The notes below the pieces were generated by a model that was not told the DNA's origin, did no database searches, and saw only the letters and a program-made list of their open reading frames with translations. From Candidatus Hydrogenedentota bacterium (lineage in GTDB: Bacteria > Hydrogenedentota > Hydrogenedentia > Hydrogenedentiales > CAITNO01), in assembly GCA_903922535.1 (NCBI GenBank), contig CAIXUF010000557.1:1-29298 (forward strand): a stretch of 29,298 nucleotides of DNA, given 5' to 3'. Of the stretch, positions 1 to 8,950 are shown in pieces. The translations under genes were made by a program, and so were the position numbers. How positions within the stretch are numbered: position 1 is the first letter of the stretch; each line of letters begins with the position of its first letter.

Positions 1-1
1 G

Positions 2-1087
2 GTGTGGCCCTATCTCGTGCCGCCTTCGGAAAGTCCGCCTCATGTGAAGTACTACTCTGAACCGTACAAGCTCGACTACCAGCGTTGGGCCGAGGAAATC
101 GCGCGGCTGTCGCTCCAGTTTCCCAATGTGACGGCCTGGGTCATTGACGATTTTTATGCCAACCGTGAACTGTACACACCGGAATATGTGAAGGGCATGC
201 AGGCGCGCGCCCATGCGGTGAACCCCAGGCTGGCCTTTCTGCCGTTGATGTATTTCAACGAGATTGACCGCACTTTCGTGGAGAATTACCGCGAGGCGAT
301 TGACGGCGTGGTGGTGGCCTATCCGCAGGACCGGGGCGAGATCAACCAGGCCTGGGCAATGCTGAATGATGCCGTCAAGACTTCCTCGGGCGACATTCGT
401 TTTCCGGGCTCGACGCACTCCGCCGCCGGTGATTTCGGGATGGTCAGCCAAACCGCGCGGGTGGCGGAGCAGGACCATTATGCCGTCCAGTTCCGCGAAG
501 TGGACGATTTCAACGGCACCACCGCCGATTACCATTTCAAGCAGTTGCTGGTGGACGGCGCCGTGGTGTGTGAGTCGGACGTGGCCGTGGGCAAGCGCGG
601 CTGGCAGGACGTGACGGTGGACATCACATCGCAGGTCAGAGGCAAAAAGGAAGCCGCCATCGCGTTCCGGCTGTTCGACAAGAAGGGCGTCGCCAATTTC
701 CCCGTGCGCTGGCGCATGGCTGACCTCAAGACGGACGGGCTGGAACTTGCCGCCGGTTTGGACCAGCCGGAGAAGTGGACCGTGGCCCGGCAGGGCGCGT
801 TTGAGGCAGGTTTTGGCGATGCGATTCAGCCCGGCGAACGCACATTCCACATTCCCTTTGTCGTGATGACGGCCGCGCAGGATGTGGAATTCCGCCTGCG
901 CCATGACGATCCCGTGACGCCCGATCGCATCGCCCAGTGGCTGCGCATGTGCCTGCTGGCGCAGCACGACGGCAAGTGCGACGCGGTCGTGACCTATGCC
1001 CTTGACCTGCGCGCGCCCAACCCCGATTTTGATCCGATACGGGATCTGTTTCAGGAAATGGGGCAGGTAGAACGGCGTGTGCCATAA
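2..1087 (+). CDS. 3' part of a secreted glycosidase-like TIM-barrel protein with C-terminal beta-sandwich (5' end outside window)
   Basis: The reading frame is open from the first bases and ends at TAA 1085-1087. The GTG at position 2 is probably an internal codon and the true start lies upstream. The first ~120 residues alternate helices with short hydrophobic strands (VTAWVIDDFYAN near residue 45, then LAFLPLMYF and IDGVVVAYP), as in the last strands of a (beta/alpha)8 barrel. In that setting the paired Asp of VIDDF could lie in an active site. Residues ~130-310 are rich in alternating polar and hydrophobic strands, including a DVTVDITSQVRGKK segment typical of jelly-roll carbohydrate-binding domains. 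The tail is helical. I cannot assign a family or substrate. The larger secreted glycosidase downstream makes a role in polysaccharide breakdown plausible, but that is inference. Confidence 0.6.
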   Translation: MWPYLVPPSESPPHVKYYSEPYKLDYQRWAEEIARLSLQFPNVTAWVIDDFYANRELYTPEYVKGMQARAHAVNPRLAFLPLMYFNEIDRTFVENYREAIDGVVVAYPQDRGEINQAWAMLNDAVKTSSGDIRFPGSTHSAAGDFGMVSQTARVAEQDHYAVQFREVDDFNGTTADYHFKQLLVDGAVVCESDVAVGKRGWQDVTVDITSQVRGKKEAAIAFRLFDKKGVANFPVRWRMADLKTDGLELAAGLDQPEKWTVARQGAFEAGFGDAIQPGERTFHIPFVVMTAAQDVEFRLRHDDPVTPDRIAQWLRMCLLAQHDGKCDAVVTYALDLRAPNPDFDPIRDLFQEMGQVERRVP

Positions 1088-1127
1088 TCCGGGGAGAAGA
1101 ACGCAGGGCTGGCTCTTGTTTTCAGAA

Positions 1128-1238
1128 ATGGACGAGATGGACTTTATGGACGCTATGGACAGAATGGACCGAGTGCTGTTTTGGAGCCGGGGCAATGTCC
1201 TTTTTGTCCATACTGTCCATGCCGTCCATCTCGTCCAT
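1128..1238. repeat. ATGGACNNN fold-back repeat, copy A
   Basis: Five units of form ATGGACNNN start at 1128, 1137, 1146, 1155 and 1164. After a ~30-bp spacer, four complementary GTCCAT cores follow at 1206, 1215, 1224 and 1233. Both arms have an exact 9-bp period. The transcript could fold into a long hairpin in which each 6-nt core pairs and the 3-nt linkers are internal mismatches or partial pairs. It lies 40 bp after the stop of the preceding gene. Two further copies of the same design occur in this window. Confidence 0.85.
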
Positions 1239-1311
1239 CGTTCGGAATCGGGGGCCATGGTGTCCCTCGCGTTCCGTGAAACGGTCCTGTTTCACGCAGA
1301 AAGGCGCAGGT

Positions 1312-3663
1312 TTGTTTAGAAAGCTGGAAAACACGCCGTCGTCGGTTGCGGGCGCGGTGATCAAGGGGACGGCCAGTCTGGCGGTGCTGGCCGGACTGCT
1401 GGCGGCGCACGCCGCTGTCAACGTGTGGTGGCTTCGCCAAGACAATCACGTTCACTGGCTCGACGAGCAGGTGCATCTGGAACAGGCCCGCGCGATCTCT
1501 GATGCGCTGTTCATGTCGCCGGGCACAGGCCTGTTCGGCCGAATCGCCGCCGCGTTTGCCGTGGAACCGGGCAATCCAGCCCATCCTCCCCTGCTCTACC
1601 TGTGCGGCGCGCTTTTCCAGGGCATTTTGGGTTACGGCACCGACCACGCCACGCTGGTGAACACGGCCGCATTCCTCTTGCTTATTGTGGCCGTGTACCG
1701 CATTTCCCGCGAGTTCCTGTCCCGGTCCGGCGCGCTGTTTGCCGCCACCGTGGCAAGTCTGACGCCCGGGCTGGCCGTGGCCTCGCGGTATTTCATGACC
1801 GACTATCTGGCGGCCTGCCTGGCCGCGTGGGCGGTGTATGCGCTGCTGCGCAGCCGGGGATTTCACGACCTTCGCTGGACAGTGGCGTTCGGCGTGATTA
1901 ATGCGCTCGCACTGCTCACGCGCACCGTCACGCCGGTCTACTATGCCGTGCCGCTGGTTATGGTGGTGGTGTTCGGATTTCTGCGCTGCCTGGGCCGGGT
2001 GGTGACGAAGGACCCGCAGTGCAAAGGCTTGGCACAGTGGATGGGGCACCTGGTGCTGGTGGGCGTGCTGGCGGCGGGCCTTGCCGCGCCGTGGTACGTG
2101 TATCATCGGCACACCTTTTTCAATTATTGGGTGACGCGCCGCAGCGAGGACAAGCCGGTGTTCTCCTTTGCCGCGGCCGCGTCAAAGCCGGTCAGCCCGG
2201 CGGCTAATGCGTCTGCCACGCCCGAGGCATCCACAACAGTGCCGGCAAAGCCGCATCTTGTCGTGCCCCTTGCCGCGGCGCACACGCCCTGGACCCGTTA
2301 CCCTGTGTTCGTCATCAACAACGGACTGTTCCTGCTGCCCTTTGCCCTGTGCTGTCTTGGGTTGATCCTGGCATTGCGGATCATTCCCCGATCGGGTTGG
2401 TTTGCCTGCTTCATGCTGGCGGGCTGGGCGCTGGGCTCATGGGCGCTGTTCACCGTCCTGTTTCGCTTCGGCACGCCGCGCTACGCCGTGCCGGTGCTGG
2501 CGCCGCTGGCCGTCTTCGCCGCGCTGCCCGCGCTGGCCGTGGCCAATGCGCGGCTTCGCCGCATCGTGTGCTGTGCCTGCCTTGCAGTGATGGCCGTGCC
2601 CTACGCAAATCTCACCTTCCACGCGCTGCCGGGCCTGTCCGAACTGCGCCTGCCCTTGCGGCCCGATGGGGCGATGCTCCAGGCCTATGATGAAAAGGGG
2701 CTGTATTTGTGCAAGGACCGGCTGACCATGGGCAACGCCTACTCCTGGTTGGGCGTGCCTGTTGCGGTTGCGGACAACTACCAGGATCGCATGTTCGTTG
2801 CGATCCTCCACAGTGAACTTCAGCGCGGACGGACCGAAGGCCAGTACGCGCCCTATGCGGTGGTGAACCTGCGCGGGTTTGGCTTCCAGGACAAGCATTT
2901 CTGGCCCGAGCCAAACCCCTACCGCCGGCACGATTTGCCTCCGGATTTGGCCGGGGTAAAGAGCAAAATCACGAAGGCCGCCCAAGCGTGGAAGGTGGAG
3001 GAACTCGAGCCGTACCTTTCGAGCGTTGACTATGTGATCTATGCGCTGGAGGAAGACCGCGCGGGCGGGGAGGAAGGCTGGCGGCAGTGGCTGGGCGGCA
3101 AGGGCTTTCAGGAACTGGACCGCTTTGCCGAAGTTCGCCGCGCCACCATTCCCGGGTACCGCTTTGGCGTGTGGGGACGTCCCGCGCCCGCGCCGGTGGA
3201 GAAGATTGCCACGGCCGAACAGGTCGATGCGATGGGCATTGTGCCGCTGTTGAAGGCGATGAACGCACCCGACGCGTTCGCCACGCCGGCGCTGCTGAAG
3301 GCGGCCCAGGTCCGTCTCACGAAACTGCTCGCCGAGGCGGACAAGACGGCCGCGCCGCTGAACAACAGCGTGGCGCTGAGCGCCTTCGACGCCGACCAGC
3401 GGCCCGACGGCGTGTGGGAACTCCGGTTCATCTTCCGTGTGCTTGCGCCGGTGGACAAGGATTACACGGTGGCGCTGCGGGGCATCGGCCCGCAGGAGGT
3501 GTTCTTTCGGCCCGTTCCGCCCACCCGCGAATGGGCGCAGGGTACCTACATGCTCGTGACACACGAAACGCGGCTTGACGCCGTCCCCGCCCAGATACAA
3601 ACAGGTCTCGCCGCGGAAGGCGTCGCGTCGCAGTGGGCAACGGTCCCCTGGCCGAAGAAATAA
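1312..3663 (+). CDS. GT39/PMT-like (GT-C fold) membrane glycosyltransferase
   Basis: A predicted integral-membrane glycosyltransferase of the dolichyl-phosphate-mannose/ArnT superfamily. Such enzymes move a sugar from a polyprenyl-phosphate donor to an acceptor on the outer face of the inner membrane. After a first transmembrane helix (residues ~18-40) comes WLDE with acidic residues 51-52, in the place where GT-C enzymes carry their catalytic Asp/Glu. About ten hydrophobic helices follow to residue ~450, with a Pro/Ala-rich linker near 290-320. A soluble C-terminal half (to residue 783) is probably periplasmic. The frame extends upstream to ATG 1195, but that start would translate the ATGGACNNN repeat. 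I prefer TTG 1312 just before the first helix; GTG 1357 is an alternative. Substrate unknown. Confidence 0.75.
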   Translation: MFRKLENTPSSVAGAVIKGTASLAVLAGLLAAHAAVNVWWLRQDNHVHWLDEQVHLEQARAISDALFMSPGTGLFGRIAAAFAVEPGNPAHPPLLYLCGALFQGILGYGTDHATLVNTAAFLLLIVAVYRISREFLSRSGALFAATVASLTPGLAVASRYFMTDYLAACLAAWAVYALLRSRGFHDLRWTVAFGVINALALLTRTVTPVYYAVPLVMVVVFGFLRCLGRVVTKDPQCKGLAQWMGHLVLVGVLAAGLAAPWYVYHRHTFFNYWVTRRSEDKPVFSFAAAASKPVSPAANASATPEASTTVPAKPHLVVPLAAAHTPWTRYPVFVINNGLFLLPFALCCLGLILALRIIPRSGWFACFMLAGWALGSWALFTVLFRFGTPRYAVPVLAPLAVFAALPALAVANARLRRIVCCACLAVMAVPYANLTFHALPGLSELRLPLRPDGAMLQAYDEKGLYLCKDRLTMGNAYSWLGVPVAVADNYQDRMFVAILHSELQRGRTEGQYAPYAVVNLRGFGFQDKHFWPEPNPYRRHDLPPDLAGVKSKITKAAQAWKVEELEPYLSSVDYVIYALEEDRAGGEEGWRQWLGGKGFQELDRFAEVRRATIPGYRFGVWGRPAPAPVEKIATAEQVDAMGIVPLLKAMNAPDAFATPALLKAAQVRLTKLLAEADKTAAPLNNSVALSAFDADQRPDGVWELRFIFRVLAPVDKDYTVALRGIGPQEVFFRPVPPTREWAQGTYMLVTHETRLDAVPAQIQTGLAAEGVASQWATVPWPKK

Positions 3664-3690
3664 CTCATGGACATGCCAGCCATTTTTGTG

Positions 3691-3788
3691 TGCGGGGGCC
3701 ATGCCACCGCTTTTGTGCGAAAGTCATGCGTTTGCGTGAACGTTGGGGCACGGCCACGACGAGGAAAAGCGGTGGCATGGCCCCCGCA
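3691..3788. repeat. 24-bp perfect inverted repeat with 50-bp loop
   Basis: The arms at 3691-3714 and 3765-3788 are exact reverse complements (TGCGGGGGCCATGCCACCGC plus TTTT, against the same inverted). The right arm is followed by a run of nine A residues. The element fills much of the gap between the glycosyltransferase stop (3663) and the next promoter (3810). It could terminate transcription from either side or be a small non-autonomous mobile element. No target-site duplication is evident. Confidence 0.8.
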
Positions 3789-3809
3789 CGCAAAAAAAAA
3801 GCGTTGCCC

Positions 3810-3838
3810 TTGGTTTCGCTTGCTCTTGCGGATATAGA
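3810..3838 (+). promoter_or_regulatory. Predicted sigma70-type promoter for the glycosidase gene
   Basis: TTGGTT (3810-3815) and TATAGA (3833-3838) are separated by 17 bp. They lie 45 bp before the chosen ATG at 3884 and just downstream of the 24-bp inverted repeat. Prediction from consensus only. Confidence 0.45.
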
Positions 3839-3883
3839 CTGGCCTGTGCAAACGTCAGTCAAGTCAAGAATCGGGGATTGGCC

Positions 3884-6800
3884 ATGAACATGTTTCGCAA
3901 CGCCGCTTTGCTTTCTACCGTGCTGCTGCTGGCGGAGGCAGCCTTCGCCCAAGAGGCCGAATACCGCGCGGCGATTTTCTGGGAACCGTCGATGCCCGTG
4001 GTGGGCGCGGCCACGCCGCCGGAAACCTTTGAGCGTGTCTTCAAGGAGCAGGACATTCCGACGACCCGGCTCGGCGCCGACCAGGTCTGTGACCCGGCGG
4101 TGTTCAACGCGGACCTGTATGACCTGCTGGTGACACCCATGGGCGCGTCCTATCCCGCCGCGGGCAAGGAGGCGCTGGTGGCCTTCCTCAAACGCGGCGG
4201 CGACCTGTTCTGCACGGGTGGTTACGCCTTCGATGCGCTGTTTGTAAAGCAGGACGGCAAATGGACGCCGCAGGAGGAACTGCTGAAAGCGGCACGGGTG
4301 CAGGCGGCCGACCCGGCGGTGTCGCTGCTGCCCAATGGCGGCTTTGAAAAGGGCGGCGAGGGCTGGTTTCCCATCACCGGCAAGGAATGCACCCTCGCGT
4401 CCGAACCGGGCTGCACGGGTGCGGCCTGCGGACGGGTGGACAACACCGCGCCGGAAGGCGGCAGCGCGTGGCGCACCGTCCTGCCCGTGGAGCCGGGCAG
4501 GACCTATCTCGTCGGCGCGCGGCTCAAGACCGGCCCGGTGCAGGGCTCGGGCTACGCCTACATGGCCGTGTACCAGTACGCGGCCGACGGCAAGATCCTG
4601 CACTTCATCGACTTCATCCAGAAACAGCAGGCGGCGGACTGGCAGCGCCACGAGACCATGGTCGATGTCGTACCCGGCGCGGCGCGGGTCGAATTCAGCG
4701 CGGGCTTCTTCCGCGCCGCCGGTACGGCCTGGATCGACGACGTCACCTGCGCGCCCATGCCCCGCGAGGTCCGCATCAACGCCCACTACGGCAAGCCCGA
4801 AGACGGCCTCATCGTCGAGCCGGACCAGTTGATGATGTTCAGTCCGGACCAGAAGTACGAAGGGGCGTGCGACAAGTCCGAACATCCCTTAACAGGCCAA
4901 GGCTATGAGGCCACCGCGCAGTTGGCTGGATTCGCCCGGTGGTATTGCCTGTATCCCTATCCCCAAATCACCGGTGCAGGAAGTCCCTACTATTCCGTTG
5001 CACGCGCAGGTATGGTGCACCATTTTGAGGGGCCGTTTGCCGGGTCCACCTGGGTGCTGTTTGGAGCTGATCAGATTGATTTTTTCAAATATGGACAAAA
5101 CAGCAAGTGGATCGAGGTGGCAGGCTTGCTAAAACGCGGTCTCTTTCTCCGCGACGTTACCACTGACACCAGCTTTTACCACCCGCGGGAAACCGTGAAA
5201 ATTCGGGCGCGGGTGAGTAACGCATCACACTTAGAGCGGCATGAAGAACTGAACTGCATGGTTCTTGCAGGGTTTAGGGGAGCTGAACGTAATTTGCTCG
5301 GCCAAAACTCCTTGGTGCTTCCGGCGGGCGAGTCAGCTGTGGTGGAGTATGCGTGGATCGTGCCGGACAAGATAATCCGACAGGCTTATGCGGCTGTACA
5401 GTTGGGGGGAGCCATTCCAGAAAAGCGTCCGGACGGACCTTGCGTCGGCTATTCCGAAACGCCCATTTGCGTTGAGGACCCGTTTCCGTCCCCTGGCGGC
5501 ATTGCTCATCCCCGCGACTGTTATGCGCAATTGCGCGCTGAAAACAATGCCTTCTTATTGGAGAGTCGGTGCGACATAATGCCTACAGGCTGCAAGTACG
5601 GCACCTGCCTCTTTGGAACCGATACGTACGCCAGCATGCTCTTTTCTCCAAACCACACCATCGCGTTTTTTGGGGGGGCTGACGGCGACCTGACGGTAAT
5701 GCGACGGTGCGGTCTCGACATGTTTGAGAATCTCCAGTTTACGCCTGAGAACTACGCATATTCGGAGAAACAATGGCGCCAGTTGGATGCTCTCATCCAG
5801 ACAGCCCGCGACAACCAACTCATATATATGGCCGGGTTGCTTGTTGGCCATGACGTTGCGGTAACTGATGAGGAATTGGAGAAGCAGGCGGCGATGTGTG
5901 CGGCATTCGCGCAGCGGTACAGGGAAACCAAGGGCCTGATCTATTACCTTAACGGCGACATCCAGCTTAAAATGAAAGACCTGCCTGACCTTCGCCGGGA
6001 ATGGAATGCATTTTTGAACGAGCGTTACGGCTCCGATGCTGCTGCCCAGGACGCATGGAGAGAGATTGTGCCGTCCGATAACGGAATGCTGCCGGTTGCG
6101 GACCGCGGAGCACAGTCTTGGTATGATCCCAAGGCACGTGATGTAGCCGAGTTCAAGGCACGGCTGCTAAGGCGCTGGGTCAACAGGCTCTGCGACGCCA
6201 TCCATGCGGTTGACAAGTCAGAGCGTCGACCTGATGTGAGCGATTTCGTTCCAGACGCTCCTTCGAAGCCCACCGTCTACAAGTACCATCCCATAACCGC
6301 GGAATACTACCAGCGCACCTACAACGGCATAGACCTCCGGCTGACGATGGAATCGATGGATGCGGCGAATTTCGGCTATTTCGACGCGCCCAAGCGCGAT
6401 CTGGGCAGGCTGATGGCAACCATCAAGTGGAATGACATGCGGCTCGTGGACAAGATGGTAAACATCGGCGAGTTCGGCGTGAAGACGCACGACGCATGGA
6501 CCGTCGATCATGGCGGCACGGGCTACCACCTCCGGCGCACGCCGGAGGAATATGACCAGTTGGTGTGGTGGATGGTACATTCAGCGCTGGCGATGGGCGT
6601 GAGCAAGATTCAGAACTGGTGCTGGGCGGACGATCCGGACCGCGTCTTTCCATGGGGACTCTGTTACAACAACCCGCTACGGCCCAAGCCAGTGCTGGAA
6701 CTGTACAGCGCGCTGCGCCAGGCGGCGGAGTTTGTGCGCATCGACTACACACCCGCCGACACGGTGTTTGTCATGCCGGACAGTTGGCGGACCGGCGCGC

Positions 6801-7669
6801 CGGAGGACTTTGCTTACAGTACGCTGATTAACGCGCATGAATGCCTGCTGGCGGTGAACGCGCCCTACGACACGGCCAACGAGGCGCACCTCGACCGGCT
6901 TTTGCAGAAGCCGCCGAAGTGGGTGGTCATGCCGATGGCCTATGCCATGTCCAACGCGACGCTGGACAAGTTGCGTGCGCTGGCCGAAGCCGGCAGTGTG
7001 GTGTACCTGTCGGGCGATCCGTCCATCGGCCCCGACGGCGCGCGCAAACCGGAACGCTTGGAGAGCCTGTGCGGCGTGAAGTTCGAAAGCGAGACCACAC
7101 ATCCCGCCGGATCGCCGGTGCCGGTGGTTAACGTGATTGACGCTAAAGAGATTGAGAATCCTGCCGGGTTGAAACTGTACCGCCGCGATATAGGCAAGGG
7201 CGCACTTCTTTGGACGCCCGAGCCTTGGGAAACGCTGAAGGGCAAAGACATTTTCGTGGAGGATCCGGGAATTACCGCCGACCCGAAGCAGAACCTCTAT
7301 CTTTCCGCCGCGCCGATGGCGGGCATCGCGCCCGACGTGAAACTAACGGCAGAAAGCGGTGTCTGGCGTGTGATGGTCACCCCGACGGCGGGGAAACGGC
7401 TCATAACCGTGTTTCCGAGGCAGGAGATCAAGACGCCGGTAAAGGTGAACGTAAAAGGCGACGGATTCAGTCTGGACTTTGAATTCAACAAGACCTGGCC
7501 CGCGATGGTCCTGCTGGACGAGAAGAACGGGTATGTAATGGGCACGGGCACGGGACCGTTGGCATTGAACGGGCAATCCCTGGTCAACGGTGTCGGCGCG
7601 TGGATTCACATGCCCAAGGATGTGTTGGGCAAGGAATCCATGTTCAGCAGGGTTTATCCTCCACAGTAG
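3884..7669 (+). CDS. Secreted multidomain GH42-like glycosidase with carbohydrate-binding domain
   Basis: A predicted exported glycosidase of 1261 residues. ATG 3884 is chosen because it opens a clean signal peptide (MNMFRNAALLSTVLLLAEAAFAQ); the frame itself begins upstream. An N-terminal amidotransferase-like alpha/beta domain (residues ~25-140) is followed by a CBM4/9-like beta-sandwich (~147-290, LLPNGGFEKGGEGW to AWIDDV). A barrel near 600-930 resembles GH42 beta-galactosidases: LIYYLNGDIQL ends strand 4 around Asp692, FLNERYGSDAAAQDAW is a typical GH42 helix, and GEFG places a nucleophile candidate at Glu863. A second amidotransferase-like domain like the GH42 trimerisation domain follows (~970-1100), then a beta-sandwich tail. 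Having Asp where GH42 usually has an acid/base Glu makes the exact family and activity uncertain. Codon use is visibly less GC-rich around 4890-6300 than at either end. Confidence 0.75.
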   Translation: MNMFRNAALLSTVLLLAEAAFAQEAEYRAAIFWEPSMPVVGAATPPETFERVFKEQDIPTTRLGADQVCDPAVFNADLYDLLVTPMGASYPAAGKEALVAFLKRGGDLFCTGGYAFDALFVKQDGKWTPQEELLKAARVQAADPAVSLLPNGGFEKGGEGWFPITGKECTLASEPGCTGAACGRVDNTAPEGGSAWRTVLPVEPGRTYLVGARLKTGPVQGSGYAYMAVYQYAADGKILHFIDFIQKQQAADWQRHETMVDVVPGAARVEFSAGFFRAAGTAWIDDVTCAPMPREVRINAHYGKPEDGLIVEPDQLMMFSPDQKYEGACDKSEHPLTGQGYEATAQLAGFARWYCLYPYPQITGAGSPYYSVARAGMVHHFEGPFAGSTWVLFGADQIDFFKYGQNSKWIEVAGLLKRGLFLRDVTTDTSFYHPRETVKIRARVSNASHLERHEELNCMVLAGFRGAERNLLGQNSLVLPAGESAVVEYAWIVPDKIIRQAYAAVQLGGAIPEKRPDGPCVGYSETPICVEDPFPSPGGIAHPRDCYAQLRAENNAFLLESRCDIMPTGCKYGTCLFGTDTYASMLFSPNHTIAFFGGADGDLTVMRRCGLDMFENLQFTPENYAYSEKQWRQLDALIQTARDNQLIYMAGLLVGHDVAVTDEELEKQAAMCAAFAQRYRETKGLIYYLNGDIQLKMKDLPDLRREWNAFLNERYGSDAAAQDAWREIVPSDNGMLPVADRGAQSWYDPKARDVAEFKARLLRRWVNRLCDAIHAVDKSERRPDVSDFVPDAPSKPTVYKYHPITAEYYQRTYNGIDLRLTMESMDAANFGYFDAPKRDLGRLMATIKWNDMRLVDKMVNIGEFGVKTHDAWTVDHGGTGYHLRRTPEEYDQLVWWMVHSALAMGVSKIQNWCWADDPDRVFPWGLCYNNPLRPKPVLELYSALRQAAEFVRIDYTPADTVFVMPDSWRTGAPEDFAYSTLINAHECLLAVNAPYDTANEAHLDRLLQKPPKWVVMPMAYAMSNATLDKLRALAEAGSVVYLSGDPSIGPDGARKPERLESLCGVKFESETTHPAGSPVPVVNVIDAKEIENPAGLKLYRRDIGKGALLWTPEPWETLKGKDIFVEDPGITADPKQNLYLSAAPMAGIAPDVKLTAESGVWRVMVTPTAGKRLITVFPRQEIKTPVKVNVKGDGFSLDFEFNKTWPAMVLLDEKNGYVMGTGTGPLALNGQSLVNGVGAWIHMPKDVLGKESMFSRVYPPQ

Positions 7670-7827
7670 CGCCGACTCTTGGAGAAAGGACGCAAAGGAC
7701 AGACAGGACGAAAAAGACGGGACTGAATGTTAGTCTTGGGGAACACGAGCGTCCCTTGGGTCCTTCAAGTCGTTTCCGTCATTACTTTTGGGAAGCCGCG
7801 GGCCTTGTTGCCACGGGAGAATCTGTC

Positions 7828-8751
7828 ATGAGAAAGCGATTGCGTTGGGCGGGGCTGGGCACACTGGCCGGGTTGGCGGCGCTGGCTGCGGCGGCGGCGG
7901 TGACGGCGGGCTGCATCCGTTGTGATGAGTCGATTCAGGTGAACGGCATGACGCGCCATTACCGGATGCACGCGCCCGCAAACATCGACGGCAAGGGCGC
8001 GGTGCCGCTGGTGCTGGCGCTGCACCAGTTCAGCGACACGGACAAGGGCATGCAGACCCTGAGCAATTTCGACGCTGTGGCGGACGCCGAGGGCTTTGTG
8101 GTCGTTTACCCGCAGGGGCGCTGGCGGGTGTGGAACGTCTGGGGCAAGGACACGCCAGATGATGTGGCGTTTCTGAATGCGCTAATCGACAGCGTCTCGG
8201 CGCGCTTCAAGATAGACCCGGATCGCATCTACGCCACCGGGCCGTCTGCCGGGGGGATGATGGTGCAGTATTTCGCGTGCATAAGCGACCGGCTCGCGGC
8301 TATTGCGCCGGTCATGGGCAGCATGACGACGGACTGGGCGGCAACCTGGCCGGTGAAAACGCCCATCCCCGTGCTGCTCCTGCACGGCACAAAGGACCCT
8401 GTCATTCCGTTCAACGGCGGTAACACAAACGCGGGGCCGGGGCGGAATGTCACCTTCCTGTCGGCGCAGGCAAATGCGGCCTTCTGGGCCAGGCGCAACG
8501 GATGCGGCGACACGCCCACGGCAGAAATGCTGCCCTACGCCGCCATGGGGGACGAATTCTCCGTGAAGAGGTGGACATGGTCCTGCGATCCGGCGCGGGA
8601 GGTGCTGCTGTACGAGATAGGCGGCGGCGGGCACACCTGGGCCGGGCACAAGAACTGGTATCCCAGTTTCATTGTCGGCGCGACCGCGCCCGAACCGGAC
8701 GCCACCCGGATCATTTGGGAGTTCTTCAAGAAGCACCGGCGCGGCGGGTGA
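7828..8751 (+). CDS. Lipoprotein esterase of the PHB depolymerase/feruloyl esterase (CE1, LpqC-like) family
   Basis: A predicted lipid-anchored serine hydrolase of 307 residues. ATG 7828 is preceded by GGGAGA at good distance and opens a signal peptide ending in a lipobox-like VTAG followed by Cys29. The alpha/beta-hydrolase core begins with VPLVLALHQF. The nucleophile elbow GPSAGG gives Ser140, GTKDPVIPF gives Asp190 and GGGHTW gives His269, so a complete triad in family order is visible. Such enzymes cleave esters of short hydroxyalkanoate polymers or of feruloyl/acetyl-decorated plant polysaccharides. Which applies here cannot be read from the sequence. Position next to a secreted glycosidase favours polysaccharide de-esterification, as inference. 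Confidence 0.85.
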   Translation: MRKRLRWAGLGTLAGLAALAAAAAVTAGCIRCDESIQVNGMTRHYRMHAPANIDGKGAVPLVLALHQFSDTDKGMQTLSNFDAVADAEGFVVVYPQGRWRVWNVWGKDTPDDVAFLNALIDSVSARFKIDPDRIYATGPSAGGMMVQYFACISDRLAAIAPVMGSMTTDWAATWPVKTPIPVLLLHGTKDPVIPFNGGNTNAGPGRNVTFLSAQANAAFWARRNGCGDTPTAEMLPYAAMGDEFSVKRWTWSCDPAREVLLYEIGGGGHTWAGHKNWYPSFIVGATAPEPDATRIIWEFFKKHRRGG

Positions 8752-8756
8752 GCCTG

Positions 8757-8856
8757 GTGGACAAGATGGACGGAATAGACGGAATGGACGGAGGGCGAAG
8801 ATATGGTCCATATGGTCCATACGGTCCATACAGTCCATATCGTCCATTTCGTCCAT
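8757..8856. repeat. ATGGACNNN fold-back repeat, copy B
   Basis: Four 9-bp units (GTGGAC, ATGGAC, ATAGAC, ATGGAC cores at 8757, 8766, 8775, 8784) face six GTCCAT cores at 8806, 8815, 8824, 8833, 8842 and 8851, all at an exact 9-bp period. The left arm begins 5 bp after the esterase stop codon. Same design as the copies at 1128-1238 and 13589-13694, but the unit numbers and linkers differ, so each copy has changed independently. Confidence 0.85.
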
Positions 8857-8950
8857 GGCCTTGAACCAAACACCTCTTTGCAGTTTGTGCGGGCAATGGG
8901 GTATTTTTCTGGGAGAGAAGCACGCGCACATTTCGAGACAGGAGGCGGTC

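Noticed and set aside
1195..1311. N-terminal extension of the glycosyltransferase from ATG 1195
   Set aside because: This segment translates the right arm of the dispersed ATGGACNNN repeat. A start at TTG 1312 leaves the first membrane helix intact.
8760..8870. Repetitive peptides (MD- or VH-type triplet repeats) in several frames
   Set aside because: They come from the 9-bp intergenic repeat being open in many frames; there is no ribosome binding site or conserved context.
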